Part shown: positions 23,073-34,956 of the stretch, one piece after another
Layout: every line of letters begins with the position of its first letter
Numbering within the stretch: the first letter of the stretch is position 1
Assembly: GCA_905221605.1 (NCBI GenBank)
Contig: CAJNDS010002545.1
Span: 277,001 to 341,000 of the forward strand
Direction: 5' to 3'
Source: Symbiodinium natans
Lineage: Eukaryota; Sar; Dinophyceae; Suessiales; Symbiodiniaceae
DNA length: 64,000 nt
The notes under the pieces: generated by a model
The model's database searches: none
Seen by the model: only the letters and a program-made list of their open reading frames with translations
Told to the model about the DNA's origin: nothing
Translations under genes and position numbers: made by a program

Positions 23073-23560
23073 CTCAGCAGGCCAAAGAGGGCCCAAAGCG
23101 GCTACTGAAGCTGAGGACACACAGCCTGTGTTTGGTGCTGCTGACATTGCTTTGCCAAGCCCGTTTTCAGGGAGCAGTTCAAAGACCCAAGCTACACCCT
23201 GTGAACCGGTTTGATGTTCTCTGTTTCTCTATGGCTGGACGATCTCTTCATTCTCTTCGCTCAATTGTGCTTCAGGGATCTTCAGTTCTTTGCCGGGCAT
23301 TCCAGGAACCCTCGATGTGTGCACTCTGAAACTACACTGAACTGCCACTTAGTTAAGAGAACTAAGACAACGGTAGCGCAATCGGACTTTGAGACGAAAC
23401 CCTGCAAGCCAAAAGCACACTTCCAGCGCGTCCAGGAGCAGCACTTGTCAAACCAACGGGTGCCGCAAGGACCTGCGCTGAGCTCAGGGCACTGGGATGC
23501 ACTGGCTCACTGGGTTGAATGGGACGAGTCGGGAGGCATATCGCATGTGCTTTCGTGTGC

Positions 23561-24501
23561 CTCCAGGCAGCGCGACAAGACCTGGAGGTGGTTCTTCAAC
23601 GCCGCCTCCCCGCCGTAGACGGCACAACGAAGTGCCGAGGCGCCCAGTCGCGAGGAGCTCGAGTCGCTCGAGCCTGCGCTCGAGCCCGCGCTCGAGACGG
23701 TTCGCGGGGCGCGCACTAAGTAGCCGGGGAGCAGCTCCTCCGTAAGCTCCAGGAGTGCCAGGATTCCCGGCTTGGGATCTTGGCTGACAATCACCAGTTG
23801 GAGCCATGAGCTATCACTTGACTTGTGGAAGCCGAGGATGACCTGGTGCTTCGCCATGAGCCGGCAGAGCTCGCCTTGCCCTGCTCTCTCCAGAAGCTCC
23901 TCTGGGATCAGAACGTCTGTCGCACAATCTCCGGCCTCACAGGGTCACAGGGAGAGTCTGACTGTCGGGTTGACGGCTTCCGGGCAATCTTGCGGCTCCG
24001 CCATCGCCGTGCCTCTTCGTAGTGACACTGCATGGGGCGCCCCAGCAAAGTACAGGCGAGGGCCTCTGCTGCCAAGGCAGCTGTCGGGGGAGCGGGGGCA
24101 CCGGCAACGGACAGCCAAACCTGGAGCCAGGCTTCAGATGCTTCAGGAGAGTTTCTGGTCAAAGAAAGCCCGACGATAAGTCCCCCAGTTCACAAGTCCT
24201 CTTCATTTCTCTTGCTGTTTGGGCTGTCCGGTTGAGCCTTGGGAGCTGCCACATGCTGCATGTCACGTTCGGGCAGATACTTGGGAAAGGCAGGTTTGGG
24301 TTCCACATGCTTCCACACGTCTTCCACACAACTACACCCACTGCTCTGCCAGAAGTGGTTCATACATGTTTATACGGTTTCTGTTCTTCGTTCCGGCGCG
24401 GCAGCTGCGCAGATAGCCAACTCTGCGCCTCCCCAGACTGCAGCTCGCGGACTTCCAGGTGCTCATCCTGCAGCTCCTCCTTGAGACGTGGGCCTATTCC
24501 C
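23561..24501 (-). CDS. Unrecognised multi-exon gene (four predicted exons)
   Basis: Predicted exons: 24501-24429 (GIGPRLKEELQDEHLEVREL..., coiled-coil-like), 24120-24013 (contains AALAAEALACTLLGRPM), 23935-23717 (73 codons; contains GELCRLMAKHQVILGFHKSS and PGILALLELTEELLPGYL) and 23605-23561 (AALKNHLQVLSRCLE). All start with G after AG. The borders after the first, second and fourth exons are GC donors and after the third a GT donor; all junctions are phase 0. The large third exon is convincing as protein; the first and last are weaker. The intron at 23716-23606 holds five CTCGAG palindromes. I do not recognise the protein. Confidence 0.55.
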
Positions 24502-25246
24502 CTACAAACCACACACAAACACACTAAACCACACACAAACACAGCAAACTTTTGGCCTTCTGAGGATGCAAAGGTAGACGTATCGTACGTGCAGTGTACT
24601 GTCGCAGCACATGCTGAGCGGCATCTTGGGCAAGCTTCATTGCATTTGTTCAAGCTTCGATACGGAAGCCGTCAGCAACAGCAGATCGTCAGCTACATGC
24701 AAGGCAACGAAAAAAAACAGCTGCAGTGCAGCAGTCGTTCATAGCCCGGCCCTGTCCTCCCCATCTGAGAAATGCGTTCTCCAGAAGACTGTCCCTGCCA
24801 CCTCCCGCCTGACACTTCTGCAGTCATGAAACTACGCAAATTACAAAGGTGCACGAACACAAAAAACTCCAAACACCCTAAACACTACACCAACCTAAAC
24901 CCACAAATCCCAGAAGCCCCAGCATCCGAAAGCCTCGACCCCCCAACCGCATCAAAACCGGCACATGCACTTCTCACGAATCTGTGAGAGCACTGTGAAT
25001 GCTGGATGTAGACTAGCTTGATGGGGAAGTCTCGCTTCTCTTCCATAGATTGACCCATGGCGCTTCTACAGAATGGGCAGCTAGGTCTGCGAACAAACAC
25101 AAGCCTTACACAAGCACAAAGCAACTTGCAAGGACTGCAACGGCTGAGACGGCAGAGACATCTCCGCAGCCTCGTGGCTCATATTGGCTAGGTTGCCGCC
25201 GCAAATCACAAAACCAGAATCGTAAATAGAGAAAAGCTCCCCAAGA
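24502..25246. other. No recognisable gene; short repeat and telomere-like fragments
   Basis: Contains a repeated AAACCACACACAAACACA unit at about 24508-24545 and scattered CTAAAC-type fragments at about 24880-24900. Confidence 0.4.
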
Positions 25247-25642
25247 CTAGGTTTCATCAGTTACCCAGTGCACCAGTACTTTCTCAGCAGCTGACCCGTC
25301 CTGTGCACCAAGCGCCCAAAGCGACCCTCGCGTAGCCCTGTCATCGCTACGACCGGAGCGCCTCACGAGCAGCTGAGGAGCTCGCAGGGGCACAGGCAGC
25401 TCAATTTCGTCAGGTAATCTGGCCACATGCTGGTGCCAACTTGTGTCCACATTCAAGGTGCTGCGTTCATTTACATACAGCCGACCCCATGCTGCGCAGG
25501 GCCTGGCTGCATCACTGGGGAGGCCTGAGCCATTGTAAAGGGACTGTAAGCTCTCATTGGCAGGCGAACGCGGATTCTGGGCACAAGACAGTGATGCAGA
25601 TGTCCGGGTCCTTCGCATGGCCGCCAAACCCAATGATTCCAA
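25247..25642 (-). CDS. Probable terminal exon of an unknown protein
   Basis: An open frame ends in TAG at 25249-25247. Its last 75 residues are strongly protein-like (contains ARLPDEIELPVPLRAPQLLV and LWALGAQDGSAAEKVLVHWV, ending TDET). The upstream part of the frame is less convincing, and the true exon start is not fixed. No family recognised. Confidence 0.4.
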   Translation of the reverse strand: MESLGLAAMRRTRTSASLSCAQNPRSPANESLQSLYNGSGLPSDAARPCAAWGRLYVNERSTLNVDTSWHQHVARLPDEIELPVPLRAPQLLVRRSGRSDDRATRGSLWALGAQDGSAAEKVLVHWVTDET

Positions 25643-27769
25643 CCCTGGTCATGGGAACACCGGGGACCTGAACCTGAGACATCTTGAAACCTCAACCCAA
25701 ACAACTCCACAGACAGTGCTTGCACTCTGCATTCTCGTATGAGGCCAAGACCCTCTCGCCTAGGCGCCCTGCATTTGGCGGAGGGCGTGCGCGTTCCAAA
25801 TCGCGAACGATGCCCCTCTCGGTGTTCCGCCATGCCCGAGACAGACACACTCGACTAGGCCCGCGCGTTCAGCATCCATGTCCATACATTGCAATAACAC
25901 GGTTTGGCCACACCGCACTCGTGCGTCTGTTCGAAGTGTATCTGCATGTCACGCTGTTGCGATTTTGCGCACGCACCTCGGTCATGTGCGCACGCTCCTC
26001 GCGAATGCAGAACGGTCGTCGCTCTTGGCCCTTGGAGTGTTTTGGAGGGCTTTTGGACTTGTGTGGAAGTGATCTTATACAATTCGAGCCAGCGTGATTT
26101 GAAACCCCACATCCCTGCACAGCCTGGACCCAACCACTGCCATCCACACGCCGCCAGCCTCCGCGTTGCGAGTTCCATTGCTTGAGGCGTGCCAGAACTT
26201 GCAGAGGCAAAAGAAAGGCACTGATCAGCCAGGGCTGCCACCGCCTGGCTCAAGCCTGGAGCTTCGTGATTCAGAGGGCTCGGGGCTTAGGGCTTTTGAC
26301 TAGTGCAGGTGCTGCACTTGTGTGGCGCTAAGTGCGCCAGCCCACATCACTTCATGCAGCTACAAGTAGCAGGGAACAGTGGTAACGGAAACCAAAGAGG
26401 GGTGTAACGGTGTAACGAAAACCAGGCCGGAAACCATAACAGAACCACGGAAACCAAGGAATGTAAGGAAAACCAGATGCGTGCGAAACCCAATCCCTGA
26501 AGCCGAAAACCCTGACCCAAAGCTCGACGTTTCACCCTTCTGTTCCGACCCCCTTTGGTTTCGGCGATGTGCCCGGTTGGTTTCCGTTACGATCCCAGTA
26601 GCTTCCTCTACGGTCTGTTGCCCATGGTTTCCGTTGCCCCCCCCCCCTCTGGTTTCCGATCCGCCGCTTACTCCAGCTTGAGGCGCCAGCAGGACGTGCA
26701 TACTTTTAGCAACAGTTCAGGCCAGACAAAACGCACAAGGTACCAACCAATGTGTGATGCCACATTGTCTCGTTTCTTAGTTTTGCAGTCGTCGTGGAAT
26801 ATTCCTTGGCGCCGGCAGATCGCACTGGAAGCCTTAAAGCCCCCCTCCCCCCTTCAATCCCCAAATTCTCAACTCGGATGGCCCTTAAAGCCCTCTGAAG
26901 AATATTCCTAAACACAATCCTCTTAAGCTCAATAAGGGAAAATACAAGAAGTCACAAAAAGCCCCAAGCGCCTACCGAGTCAAAACCCCCCTAGGTGTCT
27001 GAGACCTGCCCAAAGGTTCGGGGATTCCCTGGGCCTGTGTGGCAGCTGCCCGCCATGGAGCTTGGCCTGGTGTAGCACTCCGGAGCCTGGCAGTGGAAAG
27101 TGAGTGCTACGGCTCTTGGGGGGCTTGAGGGCCCACTTCTGAAGCACTTAGAGCATCACCGAAAACATCCCTGAAGCCTGAAGCCTCCATGCGCTGAGCG
27201 TGTTGAAGCGTGAAGGGCTTTGGGGATTTTGGGAACAGGGACCGGAGGTCTGCCTCGTTTGCAGCATCGGAAGCCCTACGCAGCCCTACTTAGCAAGAGA
27301 CGTTTTAAGGGCGAGTCTGGCATGAGCAGCCCTGGGGAGAAAGGTATTGGGAAAGGCAGGTTCGAATGTAGGATAAGGGGCCGCTGCAGCCCAGGTACGG
27401 CACCCAAAGTCCATGTCTCGCTGCTTCACTCCGCCCACTAGCCATGTGCCTTGTTGGAGGCGGAAAGCGTGCGTCGAGCGAGAATCAGTGAGAATCGTTT
27501 GTGGCCAACAAGAAGCGCGCTTGAGGTGCTAGAAATGCTAGGCTAAGCACTGTCCGTGCCGCTGTACACCCAGCGATTTGCGTCGACCTGGCTCGGCATG
27601 CATTGCGCAACATCAGAGCCAAACGACAGTGACACGGACAACCGTCGGAAGAGAACAACTTCATGAAGCACGATTGTCAACCAAGCCTTTTTCCAGATGG
27701 GCTGGCTGTTCACTGTCTTCTTGCCAAGGCGCTTGTATCGGCCAGCACCTCAGGAGTAGCAAGCTGAGC
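25643..27769. other. Region without a recognisable gene; fold-back repeat at 26.4-26.7 kb
   Basis: Holds the inverted-motif region described separately and short open frames. One minus-strand stretch near 26244-26197 (AG|GCG, frame AVAALADQCLSFASAS) could be an exon but cannot be supported further. Confidence 0.3.
26380..26660. repeat. Imperfect inverted-repeat region built from a GTAACGGAAACC motif
   Basis: The left half carries GGAAACC-type motifs at about 26388, 26418, 26430 and 26449. The right half carries the reverse form GGTTTCCGTTAC-type at about 26559, 26579, 26622 and 26650. The two halves could fold back on each other. Confidence 0.6.
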
Positions 27770-27851
27770 ATCCGAGGATCGGAGAGTTGGGTCCGAGCCG
27801 CAGACAGGCACGCTGGCCGTTCGGGGTGGCGATGTCTAGGAACCTGGGCAC
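27770..27851 (-). CDS. Candidate 27-codon exon
   Basis: GCCAG|GTG at 27851 opens a phase-0 frame VPRFLDIATPNGQRACLRLG then PNSPILG; the donor is probably GGAT|GC. Protein-like composition; no family. Confidence 0.4.
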
Positions 27852-28404
27852 CTGGCTTAGGATGGCTTGGGCGTTCGGCTGAGGAAGTTGGTGCTGCCTC
27901 GCTCTCCCACTCGGTCTGCCCCACATTGGTCTGGAAGACCTCCGCCTCAACCTGCAGGAGAGGCTAGCGCCTCCAAAAAACTGACTGAATATCTAGCCGC
28001 TAGCCTCGGCCACGCATCGGAGGTGACCCAGCCACCCCAACCTTCGAAGAGCAACTGGATTGTCTATAGTTCCAGGGTTGAAGTTACCGGATTTGGGCGA
28101 AAAGGATAGTAGTTCGGCCAAGAAAGAGGCGAAGTGCAGAAAAAAAACGCTTGCACTGTTGCGAACCACGAGCTCCTTGAGATCGGTTGCAGATGTTCTC
28201 TTCGAATCACCCACAGTGTCTCAAAGCGCAGCCCTGAAAATCGTGTTTTGGCCGAACACCAACTGCCATTTCAAAAACATTGCGATCTGACCCTCCGGCA
28301 CCCAATATCTGCGAGAGCAGAAGCAGAATGTGCAGTTTCTTCCGGTTTCGCGGGCTTGGCCCTTCATTGTGTCTACACACACGGTCCCTCAGAGGAACCA
28401 TCAC

Positions 28405-28446
28405 CTTGTGTACGACACCCTCATCACCCAGCACAACACCGGTTGC
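28405..28446 (-). CDS. Candidate 14-codon microexon
   Basis: TGAG|GCA at 28446 opens ATGVVLGDEGVVHK, closed by AAG|GTGATG, a GT donor. Both borders are phase 0. The frame stays open on both sides (HE-...-VMVPL), so the true exon may be longer. Confidence 0.35.
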
Positions 28447-28603
28447 CTCATGCCCTCCAAAACAGCGAGTCGCCACACTAGCCTTTGAAGTTTGTATTGA
28501 GCTCGCTTTGGGGAGCCCAATTTGCAGCCACGTTGAGATAGGAAACACAGAAGTCGCAATGTCTGTCCGAGGAGCCTCGTGCTACCGAAGCAGCCCCAGC
28601 ACA

Positions 28604-28735
28604 ACATTCTTACAACATTCATTCTTACAACATTCTTGCAACATTCTTGCAGTATTCTTACAACATTCTTACAACATTCTTACAACATGCTTGCAACATT
28701 CCTGCAACATTCTTGCCAGTACATTCTTAAAGGGA
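28604..28735 (+). repeat. (ACAACATTCTT)n tandem repeat
   Basis: About eleven degenerate copies of an 11-bp unit ACAACATTCTT/GCAACATTCTT, just left of a telomere-like array. Confidence 0.9.
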
Positions 28736-28887
28736 ACCTGGATGCCCTGGATGCCCTGGATGCTCTGGGCATCCCGGCTCTTGCATCCTCAAAGCTGCCT
28801 CGGTTGGCACGGCCACCACCAGCACGCCGGGGCCCTGGGAAACTGGCGCCTGGCAGCTACGGTGACTTCCGAAATAAGAGGGGCCGC

Positions 28888-28975
28888 CTTACCCTAAACC
28901 CTAAACCCTAAACCCTCAACCCTAAACCCTAAACCCTAAACTCCCTAAACCCTCAACCCTAAACCCCAGGACCCC
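28888..28975 (+). repeat. CCCTAAA telomere-like array
   Basis: About ten units of CCCTAAA and CCCTCAA in the C-rich orientation. Confidence 0.9.
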
Positions 28976-29158
28976 AAAAAAGGACCCTAATTTAGAGAAG
29001 TCACAATCTGTTGCATCGTGGGGGGTGGGGGGGGGGGCCTCCGCGAGGAGGTCGGCCTCCAGGCTGCCATCCGGGTTGTCAGGGATGGACGTGGCCTTCG
29101 CCCGGAAGCTGCCCACCCACTACGTGCTCCTTCCCATGAGAGATCATCATAGTAACAG

Positions 29159-29159
29159 C

Positions 29160-29198
<39 letters not shown>

Positions 29199-29199
29199 T
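29159..29199 (+). repeat. (AAT)n microsatellite
   Basis: About thirteen ATA/AAT units. Confidence 0.97.
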
Positions 29200-31657
29200 T
29201 TATTATTAGTATCATACTGGCCTGAGCCTTGGGAATGCCAACATCTGCACAATCTGCACCGTGCTCGGAAGGCTTGGGCACAAGGTGTGTTAGATCCTCA
29301 AGGCATGCAACACGCCACAGCGCCGCACCCCCTTCCCTGCAAATCTCACAGCTCTGCAAACCAGCTCTCCTGGTCATCGTCCGATGGTGCAACTTTAGCC
29401 GTTGCCTCAACTGTTGACTACGCGGGACGGAACAGCTCAATGCCGCCCCTGACACATTCAACAACCATCTTGCTCGCTAGTAACAAGCTGTCCCAGCACG
29501 AAGGTTTACAAGAGTTCAGGTATCCTGTAGGATAAGAAGCCCGCGTCACGGATGGGCGGGTAAGCATCAAGCAGCATCATGACAAAAGCGTGGCTTCATA
29601 GATATCTGAAATTAAGCAGGCCTGGCTTTCGTCTTCAATCTCAGCACTCCTGGGTCACACCCCATGACTTTGTGACACAAGTCTTGAACACCGGGCGTTG
29701 TAGCTTGACCAGAAAGGAATACATTGTGGCTCCGGTTGAACATGTCTGTCTCTTACCTGTCGGTGATCGGTCTCCCTTCTGAATGTTGATGTTGTATGGC
29801 CTGTCCCTGGGCTTTGGCGGTGCCTTGCGGCAATTGACTTTGCCCCGCTCTGTCATTCGGTGTTCTGAGACGGAAGTTTGGCGAGGGGCACTTGTGAGAC
29901 GGCCTATTGGGCTCCCAGAAGCAGCTTGTCCCTAGATTCCGGGAAGCACTTGTGCCTCACCTGTCGCCGTTTGTCTCCCGATTGTCATTATAAGGAGTGT
30001 CGGAAGAAGTAAGCATCTGCTCCCCAGCTCCGACTCATCGACCACCTGTCTTGTATTCGGCGTGGGTCGTTGGACTCCGGGAAGATTCTTGCTATTGATG
30101 CTACTATTCCTAGTTTTACCATGGATGCTGTTCTTCCTATTGCTATGCTGTTGCCATCACTATAACTGCTACTATTGTTATTTCTGTTACCATTAATCTT
30201 TATTGTTGTTGTGCTTGTTTCGACGCATTTTGTCTTCTGCTCTTGTTCGGCAGGCGTATTTTCATCATTTGTCATACCGCTCGAACATCATAGCTCACTC
30301 GCGGCAATTCCCACCTGACACCGGCGTTGTAAACTAATTGTCACTAATCAACTGCTAGATGTTAGCTTGGTCTTTATGCAGGACCCAGTCACTGTGCCTA
30401 GTTACTGAACTTGGCTCTAAGTGCAAGCAAAGCATCACGGGTATTGTGGCAGCGCTCTTCTTGATCCTCTTGCGCGGCCTTCGCTCACGACCGCGGCAAG
30501 GATGGCTGAACTGTTGTGCACTCCTACCGTGCGCTCAGGGAGCCACAACAAGCACTCTCAAGAATCCCTCAGGAGTGGCAGGCGGCCAGATCCTCTGCAA
30601 ATGGGGGCAATCACGTAATTCAGCTGCGCTGCTGCGAGGCACTTTCAGAGGTGCAAGTGGACTTCGGCGCTCTGCCGGTTTTCCTTTTCTTCCCAACCTA
30701 GGAGTCAGGATGCCACCATGCACACCACACAATCAGAGTTGTGAAAGAACTTAGGCTTTGATTGTTTGGGGAAACGGTGGTTGCAGCTAGGGCCAGGGGT
30801 TCAGAGGATTTAGGTAGGGATTTGGCTTGGGTCAGGGTTTAGCGGCTTAGTGTGCGGTTCAGTGAAAGGCGTACTGGCACTGCGAATTTGAAGCGCTTCG
30901 GGATCTTCAAAGTGGAACAATGGGACAACGGGCCATGCAAGCAACCATCAAATCTCCTTGAATATGGGTACTCCCCAAATAGGGGTTACCCCCTTTACAC
31001 CCCAAATAGAATAGAATCCCCTTTTTTTGGGACCCGCGCAGGTACCGTACCCCTATTTTCGGAAACCCCCATTTATATTTGCTAGAGCAAGACTACGTAA
31101 ACTCAAGCCTTGCTCCGCTAGCTTTCCATGTAAAAATGTCGCGGACGAACCTTACGTGTACTGCACGCAGTCTATGCTGTGAAATTGTCTACATTTACAT
31201 GCACCCTGATTTAGGCATGCCCATCCTGCTTGATCTCCGCACTCCGATGAAGCTCTGGTCAGGACATAAGCCCTCAACCACCAATGCTTCTGGGCAGCTG
31301 GGCTGCCGGTTCCAGGCTTTTCCTGGTCCTGCGCCGGAGCAGCACGCTCGTGTGCAGGGCCCGTGGGTCCTCGGAACGCGGTATTGCACAAGGTTTTGAG
31401 ATCCTATGACTCACAAGAGCTTATCCGGGGTACGGGTTTGACATTGGAAATACTGCGCATTTTGCCAAAACACAAACCACTCAAACAGCTTCGGGCCATG
31501 TGCTTGGACGAGGCTCCAGCGTGGGCCCCGCCTGGCTCCATGCCTCCTGTGCCCAGGCTCCTGCAAGAATTTGCGAGGCAACGATACAGAGTTTGAATCT
31601 CCATGCAAGCAATGATTCGCATTGGTCTCGATACAGAAACAGCTACAGCTCTCTATA

Positions 31658-31808
31658 GCATAGCACAGCGAAGCACAGCGAAGCACAGCGAAGCACAGCG
31701 AAGCTTGGCGAAGCATAGCGAAGCATAGCGAAGCATAGCGAAGCTTAGCGAAGCTTAGCGAAGCTTAGCGAAGCTTAGCGAAGCTTGGCGAAGCTTAGCG
31801 AAGCTCAG
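31658..31808 (+). repeat. Decamer array (CACAGCGAAG / CTTAGCGAAG)n
   Basis: About fifteen 10-bp units ending in GCGAAG. The variable first four bases change in blocks: CACA, then CATA, then CTTA. Confidence 0.95.
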
Positions 31809-32782
31809 CGTGCAGCTGAGTGGCTCGGAGCCCCCAGTGCGGCGGAGCTTTGGCAAGCCCTGGTTATAGGGAGAAAATGTCAATAGGGATGCGCCCCGGT
31901 AGTAAGCTCTGCGGTTTTTAGAGACCTGAGCGTGGGATGTAGCGGGGCACATGAGGGCATAAACGTTGTGGGGAGCGATTGGGAATCAGGGGCGACCTTG
32001 TTTCGGTCTTCACGTGAGATGTTACAGGCCGCACTTTCTCGAACACGCCTGCTGGCTGGAGTTCTGCTGGCTTCCACTGCTCCTGCACTTGTGTAAGATC
32101 TTCCCAAAAGTGCCGAAACAGTTTAAGATCACATGCCAAGTCTTGAACACGCATTAAAGCCCTGGTCAATGCCAAGGCACGGTTGCAAACCTGCTGCAGT
32201 TCTGGGGGAGTCGAAGGCCTTCAACACGCAAGGGAAGCTGAACATCGCTCAGGGGCATAAAAAGGCAGAAAGCGGAGCCGGGGAGAAAACAGCTTCGCCT
32301 CGTTGGCTCCTCTCTTCGAGCGGATTCGCTTCGTTGGGGTGACTGCTGGTGGCAACCTTAGATCGAATGCTCGGCACATGACTGTGCATCGCATAAGTTA
32401 CCATGCACCCATGTCAGGGCGCACAGCACCAAACAAACAGAATGGAGCTGCAGCAACCTCTGGATTCCGACATCCACGCGGAAACATGGTGCCGAAGCTT
32501 GGTACACAAAGGACTAAGAGACCATAAGGTCATGGCGAGGCCGCGTGGTCTCCAGGTGAGGTCGCGGTTGCCTTCCAACCCATCCCGAAGTGCAAGAAGA
32601 ATCTAATGACGACATCTTAGTTCTGGTGGACCACTCTGAAACAACTCTGAAGCCTCCGCATCCTCTGCTTTGGACAGGTCCGGTACCCTGGGGCGCATGC
32701 GCATGTGTAGAGTACGACTTGGGGAGTTGTACCGTTACCTTGACTGGACGGCCTGCCTTGAACATCCGTAAACTTGAAGTCA

Positions 32783-32801
32783 TTAGGGTTTAGGGTTTAG
32801 G
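32783..32801 (+). repeat. Short TTTAGGG telomere-like element
   Basis: Two and a half TTTAGGG units in the G-rich orientation. Confidence 0.8.
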
Positions 32802-33580
32802 GACAAACCCACAAGCCAATTTCGCCGCCACCTGTCATCAGATGCAGGTGGGGCCGCGTCCCCGCAGGCCCCCTGACAACGAAGCGAAGAGTCACGGCGA
32901 AGGCACCAGGAACAACATGAAAAGAAAGAGAAAAGCTGCAGCTATAGGATCAGAATCAGAGGTCAGCAATCATGCAGTACCTACATGGCTTTGGGGCAAC
33001 TCTCTAAGCACAACGATTCCAGTAGTCTGAAACGAAGCTTTGACTTGCGTAAACAATGGTGCCGCTGCGTGGCCTCGGCGGCCTCTAGTGAGCTATGGGT
33101 CGCAGGTCTGTCTTCGGCCGCCGTTGCAGCTGCCAGCGCGCGGACGATTCGCAGCGCCTCAGTGCAAAGACTCGCGACTCTAAAAAAAGAGCACAAAATG
33201 TATGAAAGGGAGTGGCTTACAAACTACCTAGCTGCCTTGCTGACCTCTTCACAAAGATGCATGTGGAAAGGCGTAGCTGTCTAACAGCAAAGTTCAAAGT
33301 GGAGACTTCATCAACTTGGCCGCAAGACGCCGAAAGTGATCGATCAGAAAGCTAGCCAACCACTACCAGACGCAATAATAACAACCAGTAAATCGAAAAG
33401 GCAGCCGGCCAGAATATGCTCAGTGCAAATGCATCTGGCATCGCGAAACGGCGATTTCACCTGATACTATGACGCTTCCTCATCCACTGCAGATACCAAG
33501 GCCACGTTAACGCTTGGTCCCGGTCGCATCGCGCATGCATGCTTTTGCTGCACCACAACAAGACGGCGCTCGAACAACCT

Positions 33581-34345
33581 GTCAGATAGAGCTAATACTG
33601 CTGACTTCACCAGGCAGTCAGACTCTTCCTATCAATTCTTCTTTCATCCCATACAAGCACTCAATCAAGTCGACAGATTGTTCACGTTTCCACAACCATC
33701 CTCACAAACCCAAGCTGCAAGGACGACACAACCTGTCCAATGATGTTCTCTTCGCTTGCGATCAATGTGTCTCATGTGTCAGATAGAGCTAATACTTCTG
33801 ACTTCACCAAGCAGTCAGACTCTTCCTATCAATTCTTCTTTCATCCCGTACAAGCACCAAACCAAGTCCAACATTGTCCAATCATGCCACTCCTCCTCGC
33901 TTGCGATCAACGCGTCTCATATGTCAGATAGAGCTAATACTTCTGACTTCACCAGGCAGTCAGACTCTTCCTATCAATTCTTCTTTCATCCCGTACAAGC
34001 ACCAAACCGAGTCCAACGTTTCCACAACCATCCTCACAAACCCAAGCTGCAAGGACGACACAACCTGCCCAATGATGTTCTCTTCGCTTGCGATCAAGGT
34101 GTCTCATATGTCAGATAGAGCTAATACTTCTGACTTCACCAAGCAGTCAGACTCTTCCTATCAATTCTTCTTTCATCCCGTACAAGCACCAAACCGAGTC
34201 CAACGTTTCCACAACCATCCTCACAAAAGCATGACACAACCTGTCCAATCATGCCACTCCTCCTCGCTTGCGATCAACGCGTCTCATATGTCAGATAGAG
34301 CTAATACTTCTGACTTCACCAGGCAGTCAGACTCTTCCTATCACT
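33581..34345 (+). repeat. Five tandem copies of a 145-197-bp repeat with a conserved hairpin
   Basis: Copies begin with GTCAGATAGAGCTAATAC at 33581, 33778, 33923, 34110 and 34290. Each contains GATAGAG ... TCTGACT-TCACCAGGC-AGTCAGA ... CTC-TTCC-TATC, that is, an inner 6-7-bp stem with a nine-base loop inside an outer GATA/TATC and GAG/CTC stem. Two diverged relatives lie at about 34525-34565 and 34757-34805. The plus frame stays open through several copies but ends differently in each, so I do not read it as a gene. Confidence 0.85.
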
Positions 34346-34875
34346 TGAGTTCTCATCCTGTCTAGCAGTCTAGCCAAACACCTGCGTACCTCCCCCACCC
34401 CCCGCCCCCGTGCATGCACCAGCATTTCAGAAGCTGGCAGCTGCAGCTGTGACCCTTCTGCAGAAGGGCTTTCGGGCAAGCAGCGATGGCTTGTTAAAGT
34501 ACGCCGGCGCAGTTAGAACAAGTGCCCGCTTCGGACTTCATCAAGCAATCAGACTCTATCAACCCATGCCATGCTCTCTCATTTTTTTCTGAGCACCCGA
34601 TTGCCATGTGAACTGTGTCTGACGATGCACCCAGCCGTGCCTGCGTGGCCGGCTGATCACCATGACTGCATCCACAACCCATCCAGCAGATGACATCACA
34701 GCCACACCCGGAAAATCAAAGGCACATGAAGTTGCCGTCAAGAACAGTGCTCATCAGATAGAGCTAATTCGGCGACTTCACAACGCGTCAGGCTCCCCCT
34801 ATCACAAGATCATCGCCAGAGGAATGCACTCGTCCCTCAGCCGAAATCACAATGTAGTGCGACGCCGAGCACACA

Positions 34876-34956
<81 letters not shown>

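Larger units (their letters stand above)
28976..33580. other. Long stretch without a recognisable gene
   Basis: Contains an AAT tract (29159-29199), an AT-richer patch (about 29950-30350), an inverted-repeat patch (30960-31078), a decamer array (31658-31808) and one short TTTAGGG element (32783-32801). On the minus strand, 32175-31918 has a protein-like stretch (RVQDLACDLKLFRHFWEDL) without further support. Confidence 0.35.

Noticed and set aside
22637-23329. 230-codon plus-strand open frame
   Set aside because: Composition is atypical for a protein, there are no splice or family signals, and it overlaps a minus-strand exon candidate with regular borders.
23936-23958. A 23-nt intron obtained by extending exon 24120-24013 to 23959
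   Set aside because: Too short to be spliced; an earlier GC donor after QCHYEE gives a 77-nt intron in the same phase.
33514-34365. Plus-strand frames running through the hairpin repeats (SDFTKQSDSSYQFFFHP)
   Set aside because: They are a by-product of the tandem repeat; frames end differently in each copy, and unit lengths are not multiples of three.
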